From assembly GCA_944390015.1 (NCBI GenBank), contig CALXOL010000006.1, positions 1 through 64,000 on the forward strand: 64,000 bases of DNA. The letters run 5' to 3'. The notes below the pieces were generated by a model. It saw nothing but the letters and a program-made list of their open reading frames with translations. It had not been told where the DNA came from and searched no databases. Position numbers and translations under genes: made by a program. The stretch comes from an uncultured Spirochaetaceae bacterium. Lineage in GTDB: Bacteria; Spirochaetota; Spirochaetia; Sphaerochaetales; Sphaerochaetaceae. Numbering within the stretch: the first letter of the stretch is position 1; each line of letters starts with the position of its first letter. Shown here piece by piece: positions 54,389 through 64,000 of this stretch.

Positions 54389-57300
54389 ATGAAATACCAT
54401 TCACCGATTAGAATAGTAATTCTTTCACTTATAATCGTTTTGGCTTTTGCTTTCATTTCACTCTCCTCAATCTTTCTTTTCTCTGCGAAATCCGCTACTG
54501 AGCTTATAGTCTCCTCAGCTTTTGAGCACCTTGCCGAAGGTGATGATATTTCCATCTCGTTTTCCTCTTTGGATAAGAATATAAGGGGGAATATTACTCT
54601 TAACGACGTTGACTTATCGGTAAGAGGAGAAAGTATTCTGAATATTGAGAGAGTGAGGCTTTCAACATCCTTTTTTTCTCTCATCCGTTCTTTTTTGGGT
54701 GCAAGTGGAGTTTTTAATATTGATTTCTACTCTCCAAGAATATCCATAGGAGAATCAGAGTTAACATATCTAATTTCGTTATTAGAAAATACATCAACTG
54801 AGCCTAGTCAAAATGAAGATGAAAAAATAAATGATTTCACATTCAATCTGTTCTTCCATTCCCTATATGCCGAGTATGGACTTTTTTGTATAGATAATGC
54901 TGAGGTTTTTCTTCAGAGCTCTTCCGATAATCCTCTTTCAAGGCTTGAAGTGAGCCTTGATGAGTTTAATTATGACGATGATGAGATATCAATAAAGCTT
55001 TCTCAGATAGAAGCAAGGGCAATAAACGATTCACATTTTTCTCTCGACGGAGGAATAGGTGATGTCAATCTTGAATATGAAGGATATGGAATAGATGTGA
55101 AAGATATGGCTCTTAGCATTATCTTGAGCGATTTGAAAAAGCCCAGTTTAGAGGATTTAACACTAAGACTTTCCCTCTCTTCTCTGGATGCATATTACGA
55201 GGAGAGTTTCTATTCAAGGCTATATCCTTCATCATTCAGCATCAAAGATGGAAAATTTGATGCTAACATCTCCCTTCTGGTCGCTTCTTACTTAAACTAT
55301 GCAGTAAGCCTTTCAGATCTCTATCTCTCATACGACCTTATAAAAGAGGATGTCTCGATGGAAAGTGTCAGGAGCATTTTCTATCACCTTACGGATCCGA
55401 TTACGACATTTGATGACTCTGTTTTAAGCTTTAGCCTTTCAGAAAAGGCCGGCAGTATTGATATCGGTAGTGTTGAGTGTGATTATATAAGCAACTATCA
55501 GGATGTTTTCTCTTCCTTTAATTTAAAGAACACGGGAATCGATTTTGATTTCTCCAATGATTTCTCATTCACTCTTTTCTCAAATGCAACATTCGAAAGT
55601 GATAATGATCTTCTTAATGGAATGAGCATGGATATCAAAGTGGATGGAGTGGGAGGTGAAACGATTGAGACTCTTGATCTTATTCTTTCTGAAATCAGAC
55701 TTAAGACACTCAAATATCCACTTTATCTGAAAGCTGATTACAATAAAGAGGGTACATCTTTGAGTCTAACATATTCGCGCTATGCCTCCTTTAAAGCGGA
55801 ATTTGGAGATCAGATCAATATAGATGCATCGATAGATAATCTTAAAGTTGAAGATTTTAAGGCATACATCACACAGTTCGTACCGTTCTTTGAGAACTAC
55901 ATCTCGGATAATACGCTTCTAAATGGTATCTTTAATGCCACATTGCATAAGGATGAGAATGCCCTATATGGTGTTAGCGGCAGCTTGAACTATGCAGTAG
56001 GACTATCAGGGATAAAGTTCGCAGCATTCACTTTCAATGCAGCATCATCTCTCTCGTCCCGTCTGGAAGGTAATGTTCTTGATATCTCTTCTTTCAATCT
56101 CACAACCGATCTAGCTCGTCTACAGTATAAGGGAGAGTTGAATCTTGAAGAGATCCTTCCTTCAGGCCATTTCATATTGGAGAACACATCCAGCGGAAAG
56201 GATTATGCAACCCTTGATTTGAACCTTAGAGACTTAGGGGAGTATGAGTTTGATTTCCGCATTCCTCATTTTGAAGCATTCAGTCTTAGCGGAATCTTTA
56301 ATTTCGAGGATTCCTCGCATCTATATAGTGATGCCGACCTCTATACCAGTTCAAACAGTTATGGATTCTCAGTCGATATTGATTTTGCCAATAAGCAGAT
56401 ACAGATTGAGAATGCACTCGCAGAGCTCCTTTTCTCATATGATGACTCAATAGAAGCTCATCTTGAGTTTGCCTCATTTGACCTTCCTCACCGCGATGTT
56501 AATCAATCTCCTGCAATGCTCAACGGCCGTCTTGATTTCCTCTTTGACATCTACAGCCAGGAAATAAGACTTAGTTCAGAAGATTTCATGATTGAGAATA
56601 TCTATACAATGCCCGGAAGCCCCACACTGACATTCTCCATTGAAGGGGATAATAACAGTTTAAGACTGAAGGGCATCGAATTTACAAGCCTTGAGTTTAT
56701 CAACCTTGGAGGAGAGGCCGTCTATTTATATGATCAGAGCAGCTTCTCCTTATCCCTTTCCAGCACAATGGAGAGCCTGATGCTCAGCATAACACCGTAT
56801 GAGGACTATATGACAGGCCTTTTCACTCTTGAGAATTTCAACGGTGCAAGAATAGGTTTGGAAGAGGGCATAGTCAATGCAAGGCTTTCTGGAAGAGGTG
56901 CGGATTTTGATTCTCTTGCATTCTCAGGACGCTTTGAGATCGGCTCCTCCTCTCAGGAGGAATACAAGGTTTCATCCGAGCTTATTATCAACAGCAGGGA
57001 GATCGAGGTCTCTAATTTCATCTATCAGGATGATGTACTCTCAATCATGATTGATCATGCCATGCTTTCAGCAGAGCTTGGAGAGCTTAGGCTGCCAATA
57101 TCTCTTACATACGACATCGTGCATCCTGATAGGATCTATCCTGTTGAGCTTTCTCTTGATTTTATGCTTACTCTTGAGAAGGAAGATAACCTATATCTGC
57201 TTACAAAAGGATTATTGGAGGAAGATTTCAGCTCCATCAGGGGAAGCATGACGCTCAATGGAGTTAATATTGATAATACGCTTATAAGTAACAGGGGAAG

Positions 57301-58951
57301 CCTGGATTTTGATTTAAGAAACAATAGGCTTAATTTCTACGGCAACATGCTCAATGGATATCTTGATTACCGCAATAAGTATTTCGATATAAATCTGAAT
57401 CTCGTTCCGATTATCAGGCTCAAGGCCGTGGGAAGCTACCTTAATGCGTTTGACATTGCCCTAGAGATAAGTGATTTCAGTCTATATAGTGCGAATCTCT
57501 TCATACTTCTTCCTGTAATTCCATTCACAGCCGATTCCAATGCGAATGGAAGGCTTAACATCATAGGAACGCCTGGAGACATCCACATGTATGGATCCCT
57601 TTGGTCTGAGCGGGTTGAATTTGATGTGTTCTGGCTACCTGGCGAGCATGTGACTGCGCATGACATATATTTCTCAGTCTGGGATAACAATATTGAGAGT
57701 GCTATTGCAAGCCTTAGTACGGTCAATACTTCGACTGGAGTGAGAGCCGATCATAAAGGTCGTCTCTGCTTCTATTTAAATGATGATCTGACTATCGATA
57801 ACTATACTGTGGATGTGTATGTCAAAGAGGGAAATGAGATAAACTTCCGTCTCCCGATGCAGAGTCAGAATATCGACATAGTAGGGCGTGTAAGCGGAGA
57901 TTTCCATCTTTACCAGAGAGGCATGGATTATATCAAGCTATCGGGAAACATGAATATCATGGATACGCAGCTCTCACTCGGTATGTACGACCTTCCATCC
58001 TGGATGAGTTCAAAAATCACTGTCGGCTATGATTTTAATATAAATCTTATTAGGAACAACACCTTCATATTCCCTCTCGGGGCGAATCCTATCTTAAGTG
58101 CCACCGCCGATGAGAATCAGTTCCTGCGCTTCTATTCGACCGATGATGGCATGCTTGGCGCAAGTGGTGGAATAAGACTGAGGGCTGGCGAGATATATTA
58201 CTTCCAGCGTTCATTCTTCATAAGGGAAGGAGATATAACGTTCAGGGAAAATGATCTATCATCAATTGATCCTGTAATAAACCTCAGGGCTTCGCTGAGG
58301 GCGTTTGACTCAAACGGACAGAAGGTGGATATATATCTTGTTCTCAGAGAGGCAAGTCTTACAAATTTCACTCCGACATTTGAAAGCTCACCTGCAAAGG
58401 ATCTTTCTGAGATAATGAGCATACTTGGACAGCAGATAGTAAGTAATCAGGATGGATCTAGTAATCTTGGCAGTGTCGTTAGCATTCTCACAACCGGTGT
58501 TGATGTGCTTCAGAGGATGGGAATTGTACGTCAAAGTGACAACAGTTTACAAATGTCCATAAGAAATTCACTAAATCTTGATACTTTCAGCCTGCATACT
58601 AATATAATAGGTAACTTGGTATACGATGCAGTTCTTTCGGGTCAGAGCAATTCCAGATGGAACGTCTCTCCTGTTGCCAGATATCTTGACGGTACTGCAT
58701 TATATATCGGGAAATATCTGACTTCGGACCTCTATTTTGAAGCGCTTGCTCACCTGAGTGCGCAGAGAAATACCGCGGATGAGGATATTTCATCTTTCCT
58801 TTCCAGCGATCTCTCATTGGATGTAGAGATTTCACTGGAATGGGAGAACCCTTTATGTAGCGTGACCCTTTTCACACTACCAAGGAGTCTGACAATAGAT
58901 GATGCGCTTAGATATATTGGTCTGTCGTTTACGAAGAGATTTGTCTTTTAG
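54389..58951 (+). CDS. tamB: TamB/AsmA-like (DUF490) inter-membrane bridge protein
   Basis: A 1520-residue protein with an N-terminal membrane helix (about 10-32) and a very long run of beta strands rich in Ser, Leu, Asp, Tyr and Ile without Cys clusters. Its C-terminal part (about 1160-1520) matches the DUF490 domain: GRVSGDFHLYQRG, GGIRLRAGEIYYFQRSFFIREG, DPVINLRASLRAFDSNGQKVDIYLVL, and LSEIMSILGQQI. Such AsmA-like proteins form a hydrophobic groove carrying phospholipids to the outer membrane or work with Omp85 proteins. It directly precedes bamA, as in Borrelia. GGGAG is before the ATG. Confidence 0.88.
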   Translation: MKYHSPIRIVILSLIIVLAFAFISLSSIFLFSAKSATELIVSSAFEHLAEGDDISISFSSLDKNIRGNITLNDVDLSVRGESILNIERVRLSTSFFSLIRSFLGASGVFNIDFYSPRISIGESELTYLISLLENTSTEPSQNEDEKINDFTFNLFFHSLYAEYGLFCIDNAEVFLQSSSDNPLSRLEVSLDEFNYDDDEISIKLSQIEARAINDSHFSLDGGIGDVNLEYEGYGIDVKDMALSIILSDLKKPSLEDLTLRLSLSSLDAYYEESFYSRLYPSSFSIKDGKFDANISLLVASYLNYAVSLSDLYLSYDLIKEDVSMESVRSIFYHLTDPITTFDDSVLSFSLSEKAGSIDIGSVECDYISNYQDVFSSFNLKNTGIDFDFSNDFSFTLFSNATFESDNDLLNGMSMDIKVDGVGGETIETLDLILSEIRLKTLKYPLYLKADYNKEGTSLSLTYSRYASFKAEFGDQINIDASIDNLKVEDFKAYITQFVPFFENYISDNTLLNGIFNATLHKDENALYGVSGSLNYAVGLSGIKFAAFTFNAASSLSSRLEGNVLDISSFNLTTDLARLQYKGELNLEEILPSGHFILENTSSGKDYATLDLNLRDLGEYEFDFRIPHFEAFSLSGIFNFEDSSHLYSDADLYTSSNSYGFSVDIDFANKQIQIENALAELLFSYDDSIEAHLEFASFDLPHRDVNQSPAMLNGRLDFLFDIYSQEIRLSSEDFMIENIYTMPGSPTLTFSIEGDNNSLRLKGIEFTSLEFINLGGEAVYLYDQSSFSLSLSSTMESLMLSITPYEDYMTGLFTLENFNGARIGLEEGIVNARLSGRGADFDSLAFSGRFEIGSSSQEEYKVSSELIINSREIEVSNFIYQDDVLSIMIDHAMLSAELGELRLPISLTYDIVHPDRIYPVELSLDFMLTLEKEDNLYLLTKGLLEEDFSSIRGSMTLNGVNIDNTLISNRGSLDFDLRNNRLNFYGNMLNGYLDYRNKYFDINLNLVPIIRLKAVGSYLNAFDIALEISDFSLYSANLFILLPVIPFTADSNANGRLNIIGTPGDIHMYGSLWSERVEFDVFWLPGEHVTAHDIYFSVWDNNIESAIASLSTVNTSTGVRADHKGRLCFYLNDDLTIDNYTVDVYVKEGNEINFRLPMQSQNIDIVGRVSGDFHLYQRGMDYIKLSGNMNIMDTQLSLGMYDLPSWMSSKITVGYDFNINLIRNNTFIFPLGANPILSATADENQFLRFYSTDDGMLGASGGIRLRAGEIYYFQRSFFIREGDITFRENDLSSIDPVINLRASLRAFDSNGQKVDIYLVLREASLTNFTPTFESSPAKDLSEIMSILGQQIVSNQDGSSNLGSVVSILTTGVDVLQRMGIVRQSDNSLQMSIRNSLNLDTFSLHTNIIGNLVYDAVLSGQSNSRWNVSPVARYLDGTALYIGKYLTSDLYFEALAHLSAQRNTADEDISSFLSSDLSLDVEISLEWENPLCSVTLFTLPRSLTIDDALRYIGLSFTKRFVF

Positions 58952-58985
58952 CGCCGATTCTGCTATTCTCTTCTAAGGAGCAAAG

Positions 58986-61532
58986 ATGAGTTTGAGACAA
59001 AAAGCGTTTTTATTACTGCTTATTTTCATATTTACATGTTTTTCACTTTCAGCTGAATCCTCTGAGCCTGTCGCCTCTGAGACAGAGAGCCAGTGGTGGA
59101 TTGGAATGCCGATTTCGGACTTTGAATATACCGGCCTTATTAATGTCGAGCCACGGACAGTTGACGAGGTGCTTTCTCCTTTCAGAAATGAGAACTTCTC
59201 AGACGAGGTTTTTACTCAGATCTATAATGCGCTATATGAGCAGAGCTGGGTTGAATATATCTCTGCAGAGGCTTTAAGGGGAGGCTCAACCGGTGCCAGC
59301 CTTGTAATAAGATTCAATATCGTTGAGACCCCTATGATATCCGAGATAAACATAGAAGGTAATGAGAATGCAAGTAATCGAGCCCTGCTTGACAGCCAGA
59401 ATTACACCGTAGGCTCATTCCTAAGCAGTAATGATTTTTCCGTTAATGCATCTCTTGTCAAGGATTACTATCTCTCAAGAGGGTATAAGGACGTTACTGT
59501 TGAGTGCACTGGCACTTTCGATGCAGAGTCTAACACGGAGTCAATACTTTATAAGATTGTGGAAGGGGAGCAGTTCAAGATCAGGAGCATCACTTTTGAC
59601 GGTGCTTCGGTTTTCACGCAAAAAGAACTTTCCGGCCAGATTGAAAGTCATCAGAGGAGTTTCTTCAATAGTGGAAATTTCGTTCAGGCAACCCTTGATT
59701 CAGACCGCGATGCTCTTTTGAATTACTATTATTCGAATGGTTACTCCGATGCTCAGATTACGGATGTCGAGATAGTTGACTCTACTGAGGAAGGGGATAA
59801 GACAAGATTTTTAAATGTAATCTTCCACATCGATGAAGGCCCGCAGTATTTCTTTGGAAATATAAGTTTCTCAGGCAATGAGGTCTTTGACGATGAGTAT
59901 ATCAGTTCGATTCTTGATATCGAACCGGGTGATGTCCATGATACCGTCACGCTCCAGCAGATGTACATGGATCTTTACAGCATCTATCAGAACAATGGAT
60001 ACTCTTCTTGCCAGATTATTCCTTATCCTACAGTGAATGAGAGTACTCATACTGTTGACTATGAGATTTACATCACGGAAGGAAATCAATCTTTCATAGA
60101 GGAAATCAGGATTGAGGGACTTACCAAGACAAAAGCATGGGTATTCGAGAGGGAGCTTACTATAAGCGTTGGCGACATCTACAACCGAGATGCGATAATC
60201 AGAAGCCAGCAGAACATATATAATACCGGTCTTGTAAAGAACATAAGGGTAGGCATGCTTCCTGGAGAAGAAGAAAATGGTATCATCCTCATTCTTGAGA
60301 TTGAGGAAGGAAATCAGATGGAGCTCCAGTTCGGTGCTACATTCGGTGGAACGCTTGATGAGTTCCCGATCTCTGGATTCCTTTCCTGGTCTGATACCAA
60401 TCTCTTTGGAACGGGCAGGGACCTCTCGATAAGTACGACTTTAAGTCCTAGTACGCAAGCCCTCTCCGTCTCATTAAATGATGACTGGGTTGGTTCTCAC
60501 AGATGGTCAAACGGAGTCTCTTTCTCAGTAGAGAGATCCAGAAGAACTAATGTTCTTCAGAGAGCGCCTAACTCAGACTATTATGATGGATGGGACCGCT
60601 ATGAGGAGACCTGGCCGCTCGGTTTTGGATCTGCGGATGAGTGGTATGCCTCAGGCCAGGATTATCCTAGCAGTGGTAATTTGATGGAATATGACTATTA
60701 CCGTTTCGCAGTAGGATACAATACAGGCTATACTTTTACCTTTGATCAAGGTAATCTGACGATTGGAGGCGGTATCTCAATCGGACTTAATCACGCTGTC
60801 TATGATGAGAACCAGTATGATCCTTATGAGGAGCTTATAACAAAGTATCATGACGGATGGAAATTCTCCAACCGAATCTCCCTCTCTCTTACATGGGACG
60901 GAAGAGACCTTATTCAGAATACTACGAAGGGTTATGTGATCTCTGGATCATTTACATACGCAGGTGGATTCTTATTCGGACTTTCCAACTACAACAGGCT
61001 CTCATTAAGTGCCAGTGCCTACCATTCGCTCTTCCATACCGTAAACGAAGAGGAGAGGGAGAGCCATCTTGTTCTCTCCGGTACTTCATCGGTAAGTTTC
61101 ATGCTGCCACAGTTCTGGAACGATGGTGATGGCTGGAAGTGGCATGAGGCCTCAAAGGGTGCGACGACATATGAGATGCTCTATATCGACGGTATGAATA
61201 TCGGACGAGGATTTAATGCCGTTACGCATCTTTCGTTCTTATGGCATAACCAGATTGAGCTAAGCTATCCGCTTGTCCTCGATATCCTCAATGCAGAGGT
61301 ATTTATAAGTGCCAGTGCGGTTACTCAGACACTTGAGGAGCTTCAAGCTTTCAGTAACATCGACTGGTATTTCGCAGCCGGAGCTGGAATAAGGCTTAGA
61401 ATTCCAGGGTTCCCACTAGGACTTTACCTTGTAAAGAATGCGACCGTCATAGATAGCTCATTCTCATGGGATAATGACGGCTTGATCGGAGGCGTTAAGC
61501 TGGTACTTGCAATTTCAACCAGTATATATTGA
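58986..61532 (+). CDS. bamA: outer membrane protein assembly factor BamA (Omp85)
   Basis: An 848-residue Omp85 with a signal peptide (KAFLLLLIFIFTCFSLSAES), about five POTRA domains (about 50-440; e.g. VETPMISEINIEGNENASNRALL, EGEQFKIRSITFDGASVFTQKEL, EGPQYFFGNISFSGNEVFDDEYI, EGNQSFIEEIRIEGLTKTKAW), and a 16-strand barrel from about 455 with NIGRGFNAV where the L6 loop is expected. It ends in Tyr (TSIY). Five POTRAs suit BamA better than TamA despite the tamB neighbour. AAGGAG precedes the ATG. Confidence 0.92.
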   Translation: MSLRQKAFLLLLIFIFTCFSLSAESSEPVASETESQWWIGMPISDFEYTGLINVEPRTVDEVLSPFRNENFSDEVFTQIYNALYEQSWVEYISAEALRGGSTGASLVIRFNIVETPMISEINIEGNENASNRALLDSQNYTVGSFLSSNDFSVNASLVKDYYLSRGYKDVTVECTGTFDAESNTESILYKIVEGEQFKIRSITFDGASVFTQKELSGQIESHQRSFFNSGNFVQATLDSDRDALLNYYYSNGYSDAQITDVEIVDSTEEGDKTRFLNVIFHIDEGPQYFFGNISFSGNEVFDDEYISSILDIEPGDVHDTVTLQQMYMDLYSIYQNNGYSSCQIIPYPTVNESTHTVDYEIYITEGNQSFIEEIRIEGLTKTKAWVFERELTISVGDIYNRDAIIRSQQNIYNTGLVKNIRVGMLPGEEENGIILILEIEEGNQMELQFGATFGGTLDEFPISGFLSWSDTNLFGTGRDLSISTTLSPSTQALSVSLNDDWVGSHRWSNGVSFSVERSRRTNVLQRAPNSDYYDGWDRYEETWPLGFGSADEWYASGQDYPSSGNLMEYDYYRFAVGYNTGYTFTFDQGNLTIGGGISIGLNHAVYDENQYDPYEELITKYHDGWKFSNRISLSLTWDGRDLIQNTTKGYVISGSFTYAGGFLFGLSNYNRLSLSASAYHSLFHTVNEEERESHLVLSGTSSVSFMLPQFWNDGDGWKWHEASKGATTYEMLYIDGMNIGRGFNAVTHLSFLWHNQIELSYPLVLDILNAEVFISASAVTQTLEELQAFSNIDWYFAAGAGIRLRIPGFPLGLYLVKNATVIDSSFSWDNDGLIGGVKLVLAISTSIY

Positions 61533-61534
61533 TT

Positions 61535-64000
61535 ATGGAAAAAGATAATGAAGAACTGACTCCGATGATGAGGCAGTACAGAGATATTAAAAAAGAGCAC
61601 CAGGACAAGGTGCTCTTCTTCCGTTTAGGTGACTTCTATGAGATGTTCAGTGATGATGCGATAGAAGTATCTAAATTGCTGAATCTGACGCTGACACACA
61701 GGGCGAATGTACCTATGTGCGGCATCCCATATCATGCGGCCAAGAACTATATTGCACGACTGCTTGAAGAGGGAAAGAAGATTGCCATCTGCGAGCAGCT
61801 CTCCCTTCCCGATAACCCTCGACAGCTTGCGGAGAGGAAGGTTGTCCAGATTTATACCCCGGCAACCGTAGTTGAGGACGAGTATCTGGACTCGCTTTCT
61901 TCTTCTTACATACTCTCCATTAATAAGGTCAAAAGGGATTTTTATCTTGCATATGCCGATATTACAAGTGGTGATTTCTTTATACGGACTGTATCTTTTG
62001 AAGATAACCTCTCATCTTTCAATGATGCACTGTATACTATCATGCCAAAGGAGATACTTGTTCCCGATGATCTGTACTTTACGAATAAGGCGCTTCGTAC
62101 TGCCTTAGATGAGAGTGGCGCTATAATAACAAAACTTCCCACCTGGTATTTCAGCATGAAAAGCGGCAGGAAGGAGATTGAACGCCAATTCGGAGCATCG
62201 GCTCTAGAAAACTATAAAATAGATGAGAAGAATCCGATTCTAACTGCAATATCGGCACTTCTTCTATACCTTGATGAGATGATCAAGTCCTCTCTTCCTC
62301 AGCTCAGGAGCATCGAATGGGTAAGTGATAGGAAACTGTTATATATGAATGCCGCAACAATCAGAAGCCTTGAACTTGTTGAGAGCATGAAGGACAGGAA
62401 AGGGGAGTATACGCTCTTTAAAGCTGTAAACAGATGTGTAACATCCAGTGGGGCTCGTCTTCTTAAGAGCGAGATACTCAATCCTCTTTCTGATAAGGAT
62501 GAGATTGAGCATAGGCTTGACTGGGTGGATCATTTCTTCAAGTCTCCTGAGGAGCTTAAAGAGGTAAGGGAAAGCTTGAAAGATGTCGGAGATCTTGAAA
62601 GACTATCTTCAAGAATGAGTCTTTTGAAGACCCTTCCAAAGGATTTCATCGCAGTCAGTGAAAGTCTTGATGTGATGTTCTCCCTCTTTGTAAAACACCA
62701 GCAGTACCTCTCCCTTGCAAGAAGTGAGGAGGATCTTGATTTTTCTGCTCTGATTAATTTTTCCGAAGAGATAAAGAGAGCGATAAATCCTGAATGCACA
62801 AATATTAACAACGAGGGAACGATAATTTTAACAGGATACGATGAGATCCTTGATGAATATAGAAGGATAATAACTGACAGTTCAGAGATACTGGAACAGT
62901 ACATAGAGAAGGAAAAGGAGAAGAGTGGGCTGACCATCCTCAAAGCCGGTGAGAACAGGATAATCGGGCATTATCTTGAAGTTCCCAAAGGGCAACTTGA
63001 TAAGGTTCCACCATATTTCATTAGAAAACAGACTCTTGTCGGAGGAGAGCGATATACCACCGATGAGCTGATGAGTATTGAAGAGAAGATTACAAGTGCT
63101 TTTGATGATGCTTCTCAGAGGGAAAAGGAGATATACAAGGGCCTTTTACGGCAGGCGCGGGATTTTTCACCTGTCATAGAGAAAGTCGGGAGAATTCTCA
63201 GCCGGCTTGATTTCTTTTCATCCCTTGCATTCCTTGCTCACGATATGGACTATTGCCGCCCCAGGATAAATACTGAAAGGATCATGAGAATCAAGGATGG
63301 TCGGCATCCTGTAGTAGAAAGATACATGGGAAAGAATGAGTTCATCGAAAATGATTTCTCAACTGAAAACGGACGTTTTGCACTTGTAACGGGTCCGAAC
63401 ATGGCTGGTAAGAGCACATATCTAAGGCAGATAGCACTTATAAGCATACTGGCGCATATCGGATCATTTGTACCTGCGCATAGTGCGGATATCCCGCTTC
63501 TTGATAAGCTGTTCTGCCGGGTAGGGGCACAGGATAACCTTGCAAAGGGCGAATCGACATTTCTTGTGGAGATGAATGAAGCCAGTCAGATCCTGCGCTC
63601 AAGCACGATAAACAGTCTTATAATTATGGACGAGATAGGACGGGGCACAAGTACAGAGGATGGAATGAGCATCGCTTATGCGATAATAGAGTATCTGAAA
63701 GGGTTAGATGCTATTACGCTATTCTCGACTCATTATCATGAGCTGACTCATTTTGATACCTATAACATGCAGCTTATTACTCTTGCTGTCCAGGAGAACA
63801 AGGATGATGTCGTTTTCCTGAGAAAAGCCATTAACGGTGTTGCAAACAGCAGTTACGGCATACATGTTGCAAAGCTTGCCGGTCTTCCAAGGTCGGTTTT
63901 AAGAAGTGCGCTTACATTCCAGAAGACGCATTTTGCGGACTATGAGATGAATGGAAGGCAAGGCGATCTTTTTATTGCAAACGATATAGATTTCTCCTCG
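61535..64000 (+). CDS. mutS: DNA mismatch repair protein MutS (runs off window)
   Basis: From the ATG at 61535 the frame is open for 822 codons to the end of the window. The mismatch-recognition motif is LGDFYEMF (Phe-Tyr-Glu) near residue 31, TLTHRANVPMCGIPYHAA follows, and the ATPase domain has GPNMAGKSTYLRQI, VGAQDNLAKGESTFLVEM, IIMDEIGRGTSTEDGMSIA and STHYHELT. It recognises mispairs and recruits MutL. It starts two bases after the bamA stop, with no clear ribosome-binding site. The remaining C-terminus (probably 30-60 residues) is outside. Confidence 0.95.
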   Translation, partial: MEKDNEELTPMMRQYRDIKKEHQDKVLFFRLGDFYEMFSDDAIEVSKLLNLTLTHRANVPMCGIPYHAAKNYIARLLEEGKKIAICEQLSLPDNPRQLAERKVVQIYTPATVVEDEYLDSLSSSYILSINKVKRDFYLAYADITSGDFFIRTVSFEDNLSSFNDALYTIMPKEILVPDDLYFTNKALRTALDESGAIITKLPTWYFSMKSGRKEIERQFGASALENYKIDEKNPILTAISALLLYLDEMIKSSLPQLRSIEWVSDRKLLYMNAATIRSLELVESMKDRKGEYTLFKAVNRCVTSSGARLLKSEILNPLSDKDEIEHRLDWVDHFFKSPEELKEVRESLKDVGDLERLSSRMSLLKTLPKDFIAVSESLDVMFSLFVKHQQYLSLARSEEDLDFSALINFSEEIKRAINPECTNINNEGTIILTGYDEILDEYRRIITDSSEILEQYIEKEKEKSGLTILKAGENRIIGHYLEVPKGQLDKVPPYFIRKQTLVGGERYTTDELMSIEEKITSAFDDASQREKEIYKGLLRQARDFSPVIEKVGRILSRLDFFSSLAFLAHDMDYCRPRINTERIMRIKDGRHPVVERYMGKNEFIENDFSTENGRFALVTGPNMAGKSTYLRQIALISILAHIGSFVPAHSADIPLLDKLFCRVGAQDNLAKGESTFLVEMNEASQILRSSTINSLIIMDEIGRGTSTEDGMSIAYAIIEYLKGLDAITLFSTHYHELTHFDTYNMQLITLAVQENKDDVVFLRKAINGVANSSYGIHVAKLAGLPRSVLRSALTFQKTHFADYEMNGRQGDLFIANDIDFSS

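Noticed and set aside
58986-61532. TamA rather than BamA for the Omp85 protein after tamB
   Set aside because: About five POTRA domains were counted, while TamA has three; gene order matches spirochaete BamA.

Overview
The window (about 43% GC by eye) reads as a chromosomal segment of a diderm spirochaete, probably a gut-associated member of the Sphaerochaeta/Treponema side of the phylum. Three things support this: a V-type ATPase operon in the order E - DUF2764 protein - A - B - D - I - K, the order known from Borrelia and Treponema; a tamB - bamA - mutS block like that of Borrelia; and LptD, BamA and TamB outer-membrane machinery alongside many lipoprotein-type genes. The assignment is inferred from gene order and protein families, not from a 16S sequence.

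Layout. (1) 1-2640 is a small accessory islet of broken parts: the 5' end of a flavin reductase gene, the C-terminal stub of a Firmicutes-type large serine recombinase, a 5'-truncated IS21-family element (istA fragment, intact istB, three 22-bp-spaced end repeats) and a lipoprotein gene that lost its start to the IS. (2) 2864-2935 is tRNA-Val(UAC), followed by a CmpB-like membrane protein, a YggS-type PLP protein and rluD. (3) 5651-10072 holds a metallo-hydrolase/pentapeptide pair divergent from rsgA-mutS2. (4) 10082-10307 is a structured RNA leader with terminator in front of a uridine phosphorylase. (5) 11514-18692 is the V-ATPase operon. (6) 18748-29489 is an overlapping operon: small ORF, ispG, uvrA, lptD, phoH, pgpH-like HD phosphohydrolase, ybeY. 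(7) 29537-33080 is glycolysis (gapA, pgk, tpiA) plus secG. (8) 33094-36819 carries a flavodoxin-like gene, a parvulin-type foldase, nusB, map, a phosphoribosyltransferase and gtrA. (9) 36794-39177 holds three secreted or envelope proteins on the minus strand. (10) 39265-42183 is folD-miaB-sir2, followed by tmRNA, an AAA/DUF4143 ATPase, three tandem 23-bp repeats, smpB and a sulfatase-modifying-factor-like membrane protein. (11) 45914-54318 is lepB-hemW, putP (minus), yebC-ruvC-ruvA-ruvB-queA and tmk (minus). (12) 54389-64000 is tamB, bamA and the first 822 codons of mutS.

The genome is very compact. Most co-directional genes overlap by 1-26 bp (ATGA, TAATG and TGATG junctions), convergent genes overlap at their 3' ends, and TTG/GTG starts with strong Shine-Dalgarno sequences are common. 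By contrast, several first genes of operons have no Shine-Dalgarno sequence and have a -10 box about 5-10 bases before the start codon, so they look leaderless. Two divergent gene pairs (6825/6888 and 45847/45914) seem to use a single shared TTGTYAA core as the -35 element for both directions.

Most of the window is conserved housekeeping. The most novel-looking items are the structured RNA upstream of udp with a possible terminator/antiterminator switch, the shared -35 leaderless divergent promoters, the iteron-like tandem repeats between smpB and the DUF4143 ATPase gene, and some changed catalytic motifs (thymidylate kinase P-loop without Lys; HxHxEH in the metallo-hydrolase).
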